Assembly: GCA_947561395.2 (NCBI GenBank)
Contig: OX387184.1
Coordinates: 43,266,766 to 43,330,765 of the forward strand
Origin: Buxus sempervirens
Taxonomy: Eukaryota; Streptophyta; Magnoliopsida; Buxales; Buxaceae
Direction: 5' to 3'
Length of the DNA stretch: 64,000 nt
The notes below the pieces were generated by a model, which was not told the DNA's origin, made no database searches, and worked only from the letters and a program-made list of their open reading frames with translations. This document shows, one piece after another, positions 42,441 through 54,663 of the stretch. The position numbers were made by a program, and so were the translations under genes. Position 1 is the stretch's first letter; every line of letters starts with the position of its first letter.

Positions 42441-44014
42441 TGCCTCAGCCCAATAGGACCCTGGTTAGATGAGTCAACATAAGAGGGATTAGTTGATTTA
42501 GGATCTTTACTATCTCATTTAGTAAGATATAGAATACGCGTTCCGGGGAGTCCTGTCAAAGGGACTCGATAATTGCCTAAGGCAAGTGGGATTTAAGCGG
42601 TCCCTTGTGAACCCCCACTTACCTGGGGACTCTCCCGGAGCCTCGAATTGCGTGCCAATTCTGCACCTTACTATACGAGACGGTAACAATCCCTTTATCA
42701 ACAAAATCCAGACAATACTCACCCGTGTAGACACAGCACGCAGCCCAACTGCACACATGGGCACACCACCACACTGTGCATGGATTTTTTATTTTTTCCG
42801 TTCTTGTGTGATAAACTACTTGGGGTGACACGCACGAGGGAGGCTACGTGGATGATCTGACCCCGAATGAATGAGTGAATCGGATATTGCAACTTCTTTA
42901 CCAAGACCTAGACCTCTCGAGCAACCTACCCTTCTGATTCCTATGAACTGATCTTTGGGATGGTATTAGCACCTACGCTCCCGTGGCTTGCCGGGGAAAG
43001 CAGGGTAAACCCATCCCCCCGGTTTTCTGGAGTCCATTAGCACCACTGGTTTCTTGCCGTGGCACGCGAGGATCCAGTACTGGTCCAGACCCTGTAGGCT
43101 TATGTCTCGGGCTGGGTATCCTTCCCCACCTAACGTTTCTGAATAAACTAGATCCAGTACTGGTCCAGACCCTGTAGGCTTATGTCTCGGGCTGGGTATC
43201 CTTCCCCACCTAACGTTTCTGAATAAACTATGCGTTGAGCATGTGAGGGTGAGAATGTCATGAATGATGAATATAAGAGGAGTAAAATCGGAATAAAATC
43301 CAGAGTCCATTAGGGGCAGCAACCCCCGCTTTTTGCATCAAATTGAGTAAACCCTAGATTATGGGCGACCTCAGCCCTAATTTAGGAAGCTCGCCTAATT
43401 TTGATCAGGAGAACCACCCCAGATCCATGCATGGAGTCCTATACACTATGGGTCTTGACCCATTAGAGTCCGCTGGGAGCACTTTAAGTCCAGATTGGTC
43501 TTTTAGAGCAGACGAAAGCCGGCCAGATCAAACAGACAGATGAAAGCATGCCAGGGCACTAAACCCTAGATCTAGGGATTTTTAGCTTACCTACTTTAGA
43601 AGCAATTTGTATCCTTCTTTTTGGCTCCCAACAGCTTTAAGGATGAATTCTTTGCAATTTTTGTAAATATCTTGTAAAAATTCGCCCTCGATGGCAAGTT
43701 GTAAATTTTGCTGTGGTCCGACACTAAAAGCAGATGAAAGAACAGATGAAAGACAGAAAATTGATCAGGACTTGAATGTGCTCCCCTTCACAAGTATGTC
43801 TAGGAGTCGCGCCTCAACTGGCGCCAACCCTTAGGACCACACACCATGTGTGCCTGAGTTAAATTCCGTATTATTTTGTTTTTGCTTTATTTTGCGAAGC
43901 ATGATAGAACTGCTAGTGGTTAGTCTTTTGCTTAAGATTATGCATGTCTTAGGACTAACTGAGAATTTGGTGTGGAACCTTGAATTGATTCGAAATTTCG
44001 GTCGGATAGTTGGC
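42441..44014 (+). other. E3 leader between PBS and ORF1
   Basis: No convincing ORF. It contains a perfect 80-bp tandem duplication (43071-43230). The frame of ORF1 is open upstream of its Met from 43850, but that part has no recognisable content. Confidence 0.6.
43071..43230 (+). repeat. Perfect 80-bp tandem duplication
   Basis: GATCCAGTACTGG...GAATAAACTA at 43071-43150 is repeated without visible change at 43151-43230. The absence of differences suggests a recent event. Confidence 0.92.
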
Positions 44015-45929
44015 ATGGCATCCTCATCCTCAGCTGAGAGGACCCATTTCCCTAGGATAGAGAAATGTGCCTGGGATACCCCTTGGATCCGTTCTTGGAC
44101 AAGGCAGCTCCAAGGGAGTGAGCAGATTGAATGGGAGCACAAATACCATATGGGACAGACTTTGTCCCTGTTTAATGTGCCGATCAATTGGGATATGATC
44201 CAAGCAGCATTGTTTTTCTGGGATCCCCAGCTTTCAGTGTTTCGATTCGGGACCAATGAGATGACTCCCACAATTGAGGAACTTGACCTGTTCCTCCGAT
44301 TTCGCGACTTAGGAGAACCCGCTAGGCCAAGTCTCAAACAAAGCTACAAGAATGAAGCTTGTGTAAAATCCCGAATTTTAATAACATTAAAATTTAGATT
44401 TTATACTTTTAAAACTTATTTAATTAATGGAGAACTTTAGAAACAGAGAAAAGGAAATTAATTAGAGTTAATTTCAAAATTTTAAATAGGATGAATTATT
44501 AAAATGAGAAAATTTGGTTATTGGACTTCCATGGATTTGGATTTTGGCGGTTCGGTGTTGGAACAAGTGAGGGTAGTCTCGGAATTTCCAAAGCCTAAAT
44601 TATGAAGATTTTAAATTAAGTTAAACAGGCATCAAATATTGGTTTAAAGAAATTGATAATAGTGTGTTTGAAATTTATTATAAATTGGAAGGTGCTAATG
44701 TAGGGTCTTGGTGGAGTGGCGAAAATTAAAGAGTAGGTGGTTGCCTAGGTAGGATGTTGCGGTGGATGAGCACGCAACAGATCATGAGGTTGGGTGATTT
44801 TTAGGGCATCGGAAACTTATAAATAGAAGGAGAGTTCTCCAAATCGCAAAAACCCTAAAGCGGAGTTGCAGAAGTGCTGCTTGGGAGTGTCTGGAGGCGG
44901 TCGGTGAAATAAGCGGCTGGGTTGCTATGAAGAGCTCATCTAGATTAGCAGCAGATCAAGGGATCCACGAACAAATGGTAACTTGGAACTGCTGCCGTTG
45001 GGGATCAGCGGAGACCTTAGAGTTGCTGAGCCAGGGGATTTGCAGATCAAGTGAGTGGCACTGTTTTAAAACCTGGTTTTGTGTTATTCGTAGTTTTTAA
45101 TTCGAATGCATATGGTTGTGGAATGAGTTATTCACTGGGTTTCTGGGCGGAGATAGTCCGAAGGATTTTCGGTATAGCAAATTGGGGATAAATGAAAAGT
45201 GTGTTAGATTAATTTCAAAATAGGTTTGAATGTGTTCTGGGGGTATTAGGAGACTAGAGGAGTGGTTACAGACTGAAAATTTCGGCCAGAGTTGAAGATT
45301 TGGATTTAACAGAGAATTGAAAAACACAGTGGGTATCCGCCCACTTGGCGCCCACTTGCGCCCACTTCGGGAAGTAAGCGCATGGTGAAATTTCGTTTGG
45401 CGCCGAGCTCGCGCCCACTTGGTGCTCATCTCGCGCGCACTAAAAATTCGATGCACCTTTCTCGCGCCTATTCCACGCCCTTCTCACGCCCACTTCACGC
45501 CCTTCTCGTGTCCACTTACTATCGAGTAGGCGCATACCCCAATTTTAGGTAATTTACTATCCGCCCACCTCGCGCCCACCTCAGGAGGTGAGCGCATACT
45601 CCATTTTTCTTATCGAATTGCATAATTGAGTACACCAATGCGGATTTTGATGATAGGAGGTCTTCGATCACTTAACAAGTTACTTGTTTAGGGCTTTAGA
45701 GACAAAATTACTTATGAGAACATTAAAGATAGATTCTGGAATTTCTTAAGAGCTTCCAATGTAAATATAGGGCAAATTGTAGGTGAAGTTCTGGATACCA
45801 CTGGAGATTTACTTTTAGTTCTTTTGGTTAAATACTGTACTTGATTGAGATTTTATTAAACCCTGTTTTCTTGATGGCAAGTTTTGAATTATGTTGCAAA
45901 GATTTTTTTTTACTTGTTTACTTGTGAAA

Positions 45930-46055
45930 AATTACTGTTCTGGTTGGAACACTTGTGAAGAATTACTGTTCTGGTTGGAACACTGGTGTGAGTTGATGTT
46001 CTGGTTGGAACAATGGTGTGAGTTGATGTTCTGGTTGGAACAACTAGTGATGTGT
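45930..46055 (+). repeat. ~30-bp tandem repeat in S2 (four units)
   Basis: TTCTGGTTGGAACA recurs at 45938, 45969, 45999 and 46029 within a 30-31 bp unit. Confidence 0.85.
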
Positions 46056-46942
46056 GTACTGAATGCGGAGTTTTAATTGGTGATTTATCGGTTTTGGTTT
46101 AGCTTGTCCTGGATCCAGAGTTTAAGCTTAGTAATGTGATGTATTTTGTTTTATTGGTGTAATGGCATGGCCATGGAGTGTTGCCACGTCCAGTGTAGAG
46201 CAGCCAAAAACCCTGAGTAGGCCTGGTTGTCGATGCCAATACCCGGAGTAGGCCGGCATTGGATGACGATACCCTGAGTAGGCCGTCATTTCAGAGTGTC
46301 CGATACCCTGAATAGGCCGGAACTGTGTACATGGAGGTGTGGATGTCGCTCTGGCATGTCGATTAACCAATCTAAGCAACTACATGATATTGACCACTGT
46401 GGGGATTTGTTTATTTGGCACCATATGTTTTATCCGTTTGTTTATTGGTATTTATGGTTCACTGAATGTGGTTTATCTGTTATCTGGTATTAGTATCTTT
46501 TCCGCCAATGTAGAGCAGCATCGTGACCCTGAGTGGTATGGTGTTGTCAATGCCGATACCCGGAGTAGGCCGGCATTGGATGATGCTGTCATTTCAATAT
46601 CCGAAACCCTGAGTAGGCCGGATATACATTGAGAGGCGTGGGCATTGGTTATGATGTGACTTTATTGTTGATACGGGTTGGGACCCGAGTTCTATCTTTT
46701 GAGTTGTTGAACTATGTTTTCTTCGATATGTTGCTACCTGGTTATACGTGACTTTACGGCTATATGCATGATTGATATCGTCTTTACTGCTTGGTTTATA
46801 CGATGGTTTTTCCTCACGGATGTAAATTGGATCGTTGAAGTTTTGTTAGGTTATACGTGTTATCATCGTTGTATATGGTTTGTAATCGTGGCATGTTTTA
46901 GAACTGAACTAAATGTATTTGTGCATGCATGTGCTGCTCACT

Positions 46943-46958
46943 GGGATATTCGTATCTC
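46943..46958 (+). promoter_or_regulatory. Conserved LTR hairpin GGGATA-TTCG-TATCTC (S2)
   Basis: The stem is kept by a G-T wobble at the second pair. It is preceded by GCATGCATGTGCTGCTCAC and followed 27 nt later by the acceptor-like site. Confidence 0.65.
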
Positions 46959-48283
46959 ACCCCGTTGCTTTCGTTTTGTTTTCAGATACTCTCGGAGAGC
47001 TCGATACTTGCGGGTAGTTACTTGGACATGTGAGTTTTATTTTAGTTTTGGAATATTTTAGCGCACTCTGTTATATAGCTATGGTTGTATTCATGTTTTT
47101 CCCTCACTCTGATATTGCGATCCTGTGTTTTAAATTAACCTCTGGGGATGAGTTACGGTGTTATTTCGTGACTCGGATCCGGGGCGTTACAGTTTGTGTT
47201 TTCTTTGGCCTCTCAAGGGGAGAATTCCAGACCCTAGGAGGTGATAAAGCATTCACTAGGGTCTCCAAAACATTCCTTGATGAGAAAATAAGAAACAAAA
47301 AGCAGGAAAGACCCTGGGTTTGGTTTGACACTTTCACCCTTGTGGTTCTGTCGCAAATCTTCTTTCCAACTGGGGGAGACACCATTAATTTGGCCCTTAT
47401 GGAAATTGTGGATCAACTCAGGGCAGGATACCAAATCATGCCACTGATCTTAGCTCAAATCTTCCATTCCCTAACTTTGTCCAAAAATGGAACCCGGAGG
47501 TTTCAAGGGTGCGCTCCCCTTCTCCACATTTGGCTGCAAGACCACCTGATGGTGTCATCACCTGTCAGTGCATATTACAAGGTAGCCGGCGACAACATCC
47601 ATTGGTTGGCTCAAAGAGAGATCAGACCAGACCTACCCGCTCATGAGAATTGGTTTAACCACTTTCTCCACCTGAAGGGAGAAACAGACATTAGATGGTG
47701 GGGTACATACAACATCCCCTACACCCCCATCATAGCTTTCAAGAAAAGAGACGGCCTTTCCCTGATAGGACTCACCCATGCCGTGCCGTACTATTCGATT
47801 CGGGTTCTGAGACAGTTTGGGAAACTGCAGGGAATCCCTGTCAAGGACGACATGAGTAGTTTGGTTGGTCCACTCACCAAGGGACTAAGAACACAACTAC
47901 AGATGGAGTGGAAGACGGTGTGCGTATATCGAGAAAACGTCTTCATTGAATCGCACTTTCGAGACTACGAGCATTGGATAGCTCGAGAGTTCGGCCACAA
48001 TGGCCCCCCACCTCTTCGACCTATCACATCAGGCGACGTTCCAGTTCCGCCCCCTAACACATATAGGGACAGGGTGGCCGAACTGCAGGAGACCCACTCC
48101 TGTATCCATTCAGCTTATGTGGATTCGAAACAGGAGAGTAGGCGGGCCAATACGGCCTTGCAACGTGAAATGGAATTAGTGCGCAAGCGTGCTGAGGAGG
48201 ACCGACGTCTACGAAACAAGCTTCTGCGAGCCTCGAGGAGGCAAGACGTGTCCTCCCACTATGATGACGACCAACCTAGCTAG

Positions 48284-48630
48284 ACTTTGGCTTTGTTGTA
48301 TTTTGATGAGCATGACGATGTACTGTGTGCCACGGAAGCCCTTTTCTAAAGCATGAATTTATTTTCACTTTGCTATGTATTGTTCAAACTTAACAAGACA
48401 AGAATTTGAAATAAAAGAATTAATCCCCTCCAATAAGGCAACTCGGTCTCCGACAGACCACCTCTCTTCAGATAATTGCAAATTCCTGGTCGCTGCGATC
48501 ACCTAAATTCTTTTGATTGCATCTCTCCCATTGAGATCGCAAAACCCCGCAAGTGTTAAAAACACCCAAGACTTTGAGATCAGATTACACCCATCTGCAT
48601 CTTTTCAAGATCATTCGGTCTAACCTGTAG
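48284..48630 (+). other. E3 region after ORF1, no feature seen
   Basis: AT-rich sequence with AATAAAAG near 48410 that could serve as a polyadenylation signal for an ORF1 transcript. Nothing else was recognised. Confidence 0.4.
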
Positions 48631-49205
48631 GGCACCGAAGCCGCCGACGGATGAGTTGGATATTGGTGGAGGAGAGTCCTGACATAGCCTACCCCTTTTA
48701 GTGACACCAAAGCCGCCGGTGATTAAATCGGATATTGGCTGCGGAGTGTCCGGGTACTACTAGCCAAAATCTTAGGGCACCGAAGCCGCCGACGGATGAG
48801 TCGGATATTGGTGGAGGAGTGTCCTGGCATAGCCTACCCCTTTCAGTGACACCAAAGCCGCCGGTGATTGAATCGGATATTGGCTGCGGAGCGTTCGGGT
48901 ACTACTAGCCGAATTTCTAGGGCACTGAAGCCGCCAACGGATGAGTCGGATATTGGTGGAGGAGCGTCCTGGCATAGCCTACCCCTTTCAGTGACACCAA
49001 AGGCGCCGGTGATTGAATTGGATATTGGTTGCGGAGCGTCCGGGTACTACTAGCCGAATTCCTAGGGCACCGAAGCCACCGAGGGATGAGTCGGATATTG
49101 GCGGAGGAGCGTCCTGGCATAGCCTTCCCCTTGTGAGGCACCGAAGTCAATGGTGATTAAACCAACGACTAGCTGAGGCACGCCCGGGAACTACTAGCCG
49201 AAGTT
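48631..49205 (+). repeat. 145-bp dimeric tandem repeat (about four copies) between ORF1 and gag
   Basis: GGCACCGAAGCC recurs at 48631, 48776, 48921 and 49066, exactly 145 bp apart. Each unit is itself a dimer of ~71 and ~74 bp halves (GGCACCGAAGCCGCC... and GACACCAAAGCCGCC..., both continuing with CGGATATTGG). A decayed fifth copy follows to about 49260. It looks like a young satellite seed with higher-order structure. Confidence 0.9.
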
Positions 49206-49342
49206 TGGCGCCAACGCCGCTAGTGATTAAACTGGAGATTGGCTGAGGTACGCCTGGGTGCTGTTTTTTAGCTCACCCCCTGCGGGGACCCTGATTGGTC
49301 CAACCCTGTGATTCTGAGCTCAAACAAAACCCCTTAAATTGA

Positions 49343-49760
49343 AGGTTCTCTTTCCTTGCCTAAGCGGATCAGCTTGACCCCAGGTTCTCTTCCCTTGCCA
49401 AGTGGCTAAAATAGATCAGTGATTTAGGGTTCCCTTCCCCGGTTGCTCAAGAGTGACTAAAATATACCAGTTAAACCGGGTCCTCTTTTCCAGTCGCTTC
49501 CAAGCGTCTAAAATAGATCAGCTTTCAGAAAAAATAGGGTTCTCTCTCCCAGTTACCTGCGGGTAGCTAAAATAGATTCGGTCATCAAGGTTCTCTTCCC
49601 TGGTCGTCTTAGGACAGCCAAAATAGATCAGTCTTCAAAATTCATTAGGGTTCTCTTTCCCGGTTATCTGCGAGTAACCAAAATAGATCAGTTGAGTCAA
49701 AATCAGGTTCTCTATCCTTGTTGCCTTAGGGTAGCTAAAATAGATCAGTTAGTCAAATCA
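49343..49760 (+). repeat. Second tandem array, 40-60-bp degenerate units
   Basis: GGTTCTCTTTCC...GCTAAAATAGATCAG recurs about eight times (starts 49343, 49383, 49428, 49479, 49538, 49589, 49649, 49708). It lies between the dimeric array and gag. Confidence 0.85.
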
Positions 49761-49843
49761 CCTCAGAAAACTAAAAAATGGATAAATTCAATCAGATAAA
49801 GTTGTGTAAACAATTTGTGTAAAATTGCACTAATTCCTGCTAA

Positions 49844-52280
49844 TTGTTCCATCAGGTACCAAAAATTGCTTTCAGAAGTCCGTACCTGTTAAGATCGAGG
49901 AGAAGGCTCGATATGGAACAGCAAGGAGAACAGACGCCGCCAGGGCAGCATCCTGCAGAGTCTAGTCATGCACAAGTAGTCAACGAGATGCAGCAGAAAA
50001 TGGATAGCATGAGCTCCATCATCCAAGAACTGATGACAGAGCTGAGAGAATTGAGGCAGGCCCCGCCAATGCTACCAGTCGCCTAGCAGGCGCAGCCACA
50101 ATTCCCGCCACCTGCGGAGGCGGTGCCACCGCCGCGTCCAGTAAACCCCTCTCCCCTAACACCACCACCACCACCACCACCACCGGCAGCGCCATTTCAC
50201 GCGGCACAACAAAATCAATTTCTGCCTATCCATCTGGGACAGGGTGATGAGGACTGGTACAGAACCCAGGAAGTGTAGTTTGAGGAGAAACTGACAGCAG
50301 TAAGGGAGGAGAACAAAACAGAAATGGCCGCCCTGAAGGAGCAGCTCAAACAACTACAACCTAGAACAGTGCAGAGTGAGGCTACCCTGGAAAGCCTCTG
50401 CCTCTTCTCAGACATCCAACTCCCGGCTAAGTTCAAATGCCCTGAGTTGCACCAGTTCGACGGCACCGGGTGCCCCCTGAACCATCTGAGGTCCTATTCT
50501 GGCGACATGTGCCAATACACCAAGGAAGAACGGATCATGGTGCAGTTCTTCCAGAAGTCACTAACCGGGGCAGCTTATTCTTGGTTCTTGAGTTTGGACA
50601 ATGCTAAGATGAAAACATGGAATGATCTGGCAGCAGTCTTTATCCAACAATACCGCCTAAACAGTCAGATAGTGCAAACCAGGGCAGAACTGCAGGGGTT
50701 GACTAAGAAGAGCCAAGAGTTAGTGAGAGAGTACGCCAAGCGCTGGAAAGAATTGGCAGCATTGGTGCAGCCGCTGTTGTTAGAATAGGAAATGACATCC
50801 CTGTTTATTGCATCATTGGGCCAACCTTTTTTCACTTTGCTGCTGGGGCAAGGTACATCGAATTTCAACGACCTGATCTTGACTACAGATCGGATTGAAG
50901 ACGCAGTGAGGGCCGGAAAGATAGATGGCAGTGGGCAGAGTGCTGCACCAAGGAGGCCGGTAATAGGGCAAGCTAGCAGAAACCAGGGGCAAGAGCCCAG
51001 GAGGCAAGAGCAGCAGGCAGTGAACTATGTATACCCGGCACAACCCCATCACTTCTCCCAAGGACCAGAAGCAGTGGCACCCCAAGGGGTAAGAAGGATG
51101 AGATAAGAGATGGAGGCCAGGATGAAACGGGTTTTCACTCCACTCCCGTATGCGCCAGCAGAGTTACTGCCAACTTTGCTAAAGAAGGGGTACGTCCAAG
51201 TCAAACCCCCAAATCCTCGCCTGGTCAACGCTAGAAGCTATAACGCAGCAGAGCGGTGCGAGTACCACTCTGGTGCTCCAGGGCACCACACCAATCAGTA
51301 CTGGGATCTAAGGCACGACATCCAGGACCTGATTGACAGTAAACGCATCACGGTCGACCTTCCAACACCACCCGCCCAGACTCCAACAGCCGGCGTGACT
51401 ACCAATCCTCTCCCAGATCACTCAAAGGCCTCCACTAGTAGGACGGCGAATCAAGTGAGCAGTAATCAGGGCACCGGACAGCTCGACCCTTTGGTACTTA
51501 TTGGCCGACCAGGGCAGACAGTGAAAGTACAGCTTAGAACAGGAACCCAATCGATAGCAATTGCAGGTAGGGAGAATACAGATGTCTACATCTGTGCGAT
51601 CGAGGATGAACCACAAAGCAGTGAAGAGGTCACTAGGCCATGGAACCCAATGCAGTGCGGATGGATCAGTGACTCCTCGTCCCCTCCACGTAGAGAAGGA
51701 GTGGGCAGTTCCAGTGGGCTCCAGATCCAGGATAGACCTCAGATCTCGGATGCATCCGTGGGCAGTTCAAGGGTGCCTCCCCAGTTATCTACCAAGTGGC
51801 CGCCAGAGGGCATGTCTATGACATCAGAACCGCACCCCTATCTGGCATACTCTGCCGACTCGTCATCACTTGAGTCTAATCCCTCCCCCCTCCCATACAA
51901 TATGCATGAGTGGTTCGGCCTCCCTCACGTTGCAAAAGAGGAGGAACCACCATCCACTCCTGAACTCGCAAACTTGCCTGATCCGTATGAGAGCTCGGAC
52001 GAGCCCGCTGATACAGACTCGGAAGACACATCAGCAGAGGAAAGTGAGACAGTGAATGTTATCGAAGGAGATGGCAGCGACTCCCCTACAGGCCTCCGTC
52101 TGGTGCACTTCCACCCATCTGAAGACCAAGAATCCTTCTTCCCTACCCCCATTGCTCATCCTAGCCCTCTAACCCTCAACATCCACGACATCATGGACGC
52201 ACCTCCACAAGACCCCTTCCCTCTTTCATTCAAACCACCTATCTTGAATCTCCCCAAGCTTAACCTGGAACCACCCTCGT
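49844..52280 (+). pseudogene. gag: E3 gag and gag-protease spacer, four in-frame stops, cut by E7
   Basis: The whole stretch stays in one frame with no frameshift, with the likely start at Met 49844 or 49913. A CAG|GTACC acceptor-like site is at 49853-49855, which favours 49913. The gag core (FDGTGCPLNHLRSYSG, FFQKSLTGAAYSWF, YAKRWKELAALVQPLL) lies at 50390-50790. Stops are TAG 50084, TAG 50276, TAG 50786 (all CAG expected) and TAA 51104. The zinc-knuckle-like motif CEYHSGAPGHHTNQYW (about 51250-51310) has Tyr where E1 has Cys. A Ser/Asp/Glu-rich acidic spacer follows until E7 begins. A poly-Pro run comes from a CCA/CAC microsatellite (50158-50183). Confidence 0.85.
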
Positions 52281-54639
52281 TGTAACGCCCCGAACCCGGG
52301 TCAGTGCAAATCGGCACCCAACCCGAACCCGGATCGCTACTGTAACAACCCCAATTTAGTTCAACAACCAAATCCGAGGTGTTACTGGCCCATATCAAAT
52401 ACAACATCAATAACATACCAGACCAAAGAATTCAAAATCCATTCTCTTATTATACTATCAGAGTTGCGGAGACAAGTATGTGCGGAAGTGTAGTTCAAAA
52501 TCCTCAACTGAACATAAAGCTTGACCATCAATCAGTAATATCAAAGTCTGGTAAAATAACTGGGTACTATCTCTCTCATCTCCCAATACATCAACCCAAT
52601 GAATAATAATAGTCCAATCAAATGTACTAAGTCTATAGCATTAATCCACCTCAGACAAGATCTGGATAATAGTAATCCTCCGGTGAATACTCAGCTATCT
52701 CTCCCTGGAAGTCTAAGAGATCCCCCACTCGCGTATCAGCTGAAAAAATGGAATAAAAGTAGGGTGAGATACGAATATCCCAGTAGGTAACACATGCACG
52801 ATTAAAAAGTTAATATGAGTAAAGTAACAGTTCATGCACGATTAAGCAACATTGACTAATCAGGCTCGCATAATCATTTATATCATTTGTGAACACAAAA
52901 CAGTTTGATAAACAGTTCTAGAATGAATTTCAGCAATTTTTAATATAAGAATCCAATAGTCAAATCAGTAACATAATACACGCAATACCAGGATGTACTA
53001 AACAGTCCCATCCGATCGATATCCCAATCACATGCGTCCTGCATGTATATAATAATAATACCATGTGTTATGATTTCAGTGTCATTGTAGGACTCACAAA
53101 GATAGATAAACCTTTTGAGATGATTCTCAATCAATTGCTATACCACCGTGCGATTTAGGAGCAATGCTACTAATGATACTCAAGTCCCATGCAGCGCAGC
53201 TTAGACAAGAGCCGTAGTCACTGACTTATTGCACACGTACCCATCAGAGTTGGCATGTACCACCAGCATGCAGCACCAGAATCAATACATGGAGATGGTC
53301 GCTTATCCACATGTACAGGGAATCACCAGCAGCTCACCGGGGTGTCCCTCCAGACATAGGACCTTCCCAGACAAACTAACTTGCAAAGGAAGCACATCGC
53401 ATATAGGAGTAACTCAACCCAAATGACATATCCCTCAACTATCTAGCCACGACTATGGATCCATAACCAGCTATGCCCACTAGACTCCAAAATTCCCTAA
53501 AGTATCATATTTCTATAAGGTTTGGTGCCTAGCGGCATATAATGGTTATATCTGTACATTTACTTCAATATTCGTTCATCTAAATTCTGAATTCTCTTTA
53601 TAATGTATTCTGATTTATAACGCCATTTAGAGGTGGTTTGATAATCAAAGTGTAGTTAGGCTTTTCCAAAATCACATTTCTCAATTACCTTTGAAACTTA
53701 GCAACTAATGTCCTAAATATCTCCCTAATTTATTTTTCTGTAAAACAGGGATTTAGATATTTTATTTTGGCCTTAAAGTACCTTAATTAATCATTAAAAT
53801 TGTCTAAAAACAGTTTAGAATTGAATTAGGTTTGAAATTATGAAAATCTGGAATTTCTGCTTAGAGCGCCTAGGATCGCTCAGGATCGCCCTGGCAGTCC
53901 CTAGTCAGCGGTAGTTCAATTTCGAGCGCCCGCGGTCCGTCGTCTCGTGGTCTCCGGCGTCCTAAATTTTTATAACTAGTGCCGAGGAGCGCTGATGATC
54001 GCTGAGTACAGTCAAGGTCGGCGGTCATACAAAATAAAGCAGAAACAGTTCTAAATCATGATTTTTCTCGTCTAAACTCATTCTAATGTATTTATAACAT
54101 GCTTATCTAGCTAAATACACCAATACATATAATAGGAACATGCGTTTGCGATTAAACGAAGGAAAATCCAATTTCTGAAAACAAAACGATGTCACCTAGC
54201 TCTTATTCGTGCGTTCCTCTTCTTCTCTTCTAAACAGCAACACTCCGATCCCTCTACAGTTGCAAAGCAACACTCAGAGCAAGGTAACCTGGTCTTCCTC
54301 CCTTCTTCTTCTTCTTCTCTTCTCGGTCGTTCAAAACGGGGTTCGTCGCTTGCGGCTATTCAATACGAGCGACAATACAAGGTATACGATTTAGGTTATT
54401 TATACCTATATATACTTTCTGATCCCATGCATCTCCCATGCAAACTCTCCTATACACCTTGCCCAATTAGAATACATACCTCGATATCTCATGATCGGGC
54501 AGTCAGATCTGCATCTAATTCTGGATCACCGCTAAATTGATCACCCCCTACAATAATAAAATATTTCCTTCAATCACAACTCTCAGTAATATTATTTACT
54601 AATTTAATTTATTATTTAATGAAAATTCGGGGTTTTACA
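52281..54639 (-). repeat. E7 3' LTR (2.36 kb)
   Basis: On the plus strand it starts TGTAACGCCCCGAACCC and ends GGGGTTTTACA. On the - strand: TATA (54404-54397), donor-like CTAG|GTGACATC (54195), GC-rich GAGCGCC/GATCGCTC island (54025-53865), hairpin (52781-52766), acceptor TTTTTTCAG (52740), and a short frame with EDYYYPDLV. Confidence 0.92.
52766..52781 (-). promoter_or_regulatory. Conserved LTR hairpin (E7 3' LTR)
   Basis: The - strand reads GGGATATTCGTATCTC: UUCG loop, one wobble pair. The identical copy in the 5' LTR is at 62459-62474. Confidence 0.65.
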
Positions 54640-54651
54640 TCCTCCCCTTCT
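54640..54651 (-). other. E7 polypurine tract
   Basis: The - strand AGAAGGGGAGGA directly precedes TGTAAAACCCC, the 3' LTR start in element orientation. Confidence 0.85.
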
Positions 54652-54663
54652 AAAAGAAAAATT

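Larger units (their letters stand above)
44361..47191 (+). repeat. S2: solo LTR (2.83 kb) in E3 ORF1, TSD GCTTG/GTTTG
   Basis: It starts TGTAAAATCCCG and ends GGGGCGTTACA. The flanking 5-mers GCTTG (44356-44360) and GTTTG (47192-47196) differ by one C/T change. Inside: TATA (44818), donor-like CAA|GTGAGTGGC (45051), a GCGCCCAC island (45320-45605), 30-bp repeats (45930-46055), CCTGAGTAGGCCGG repeats (46200-46325, 46525-46625), hairpin (46943-46958), acceptor TTTTGTTTTCAG (46985). Confidence 0.9.
44015..48283 (+). pseudogene. E3 ORF1: sense PMD-like protein, split by solo LTR S2
   Basis: The 5' part is 44015-44360 (ATG in GGCATGGCA context) and the 3' part runs from 47197 to TAG 48281-48283. 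Without S2 and one target copy the two halves are in the same frame, and the protein would be about 480 residues with no other stop. Motifs: MTPTIEELDLFLRF near the end of part 1; then TRVSKTFLDEKIR, QIMPLILAQIFHSL, SIRVLRQFGKLQGI and a charged, coiled-coil C-terminus. It matches antisense gene 1 of E1 in order and spacing. Function is unknown; Ogre elements are known to carry an extra ORF here. Confidence 0.82.
38938..52280 (+). mobile_element. E3: Ogre-like Tat element (5' LTR, ORF1, gag; pol not in window)
   Basis: It has a 3.5 kb LTR with Ogre-type end text, PBS TGGCGACTCCGCTGGGGA, a 1.6 kb leader, a sense PMD ORF1, tandem repeats and a Tat-type gag. This order (extra ORF between LTR and gag) is the known Ogre layout. 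It is interrupted by S2 in ORF1 and by E7 after gag. Its pol and 3' LTR must lie right of E7, outside the window. It is inserted in LTR B; the bases before it are ATCAC (38933-38937). Confidence 0.88.

Noticed and set aside
45900-47060. ORFs of 60-115 codons inside S2 (for example 46714-47061)
   Set aside because: They lie in an LTR, are not shared with related LTRs in frame, and have no recognisable motif.
48631-49260. CRISPR-like array
   Set aside because: Repeats are contiguous 145-bp dimers without unique spacers, in a plant retroelement.
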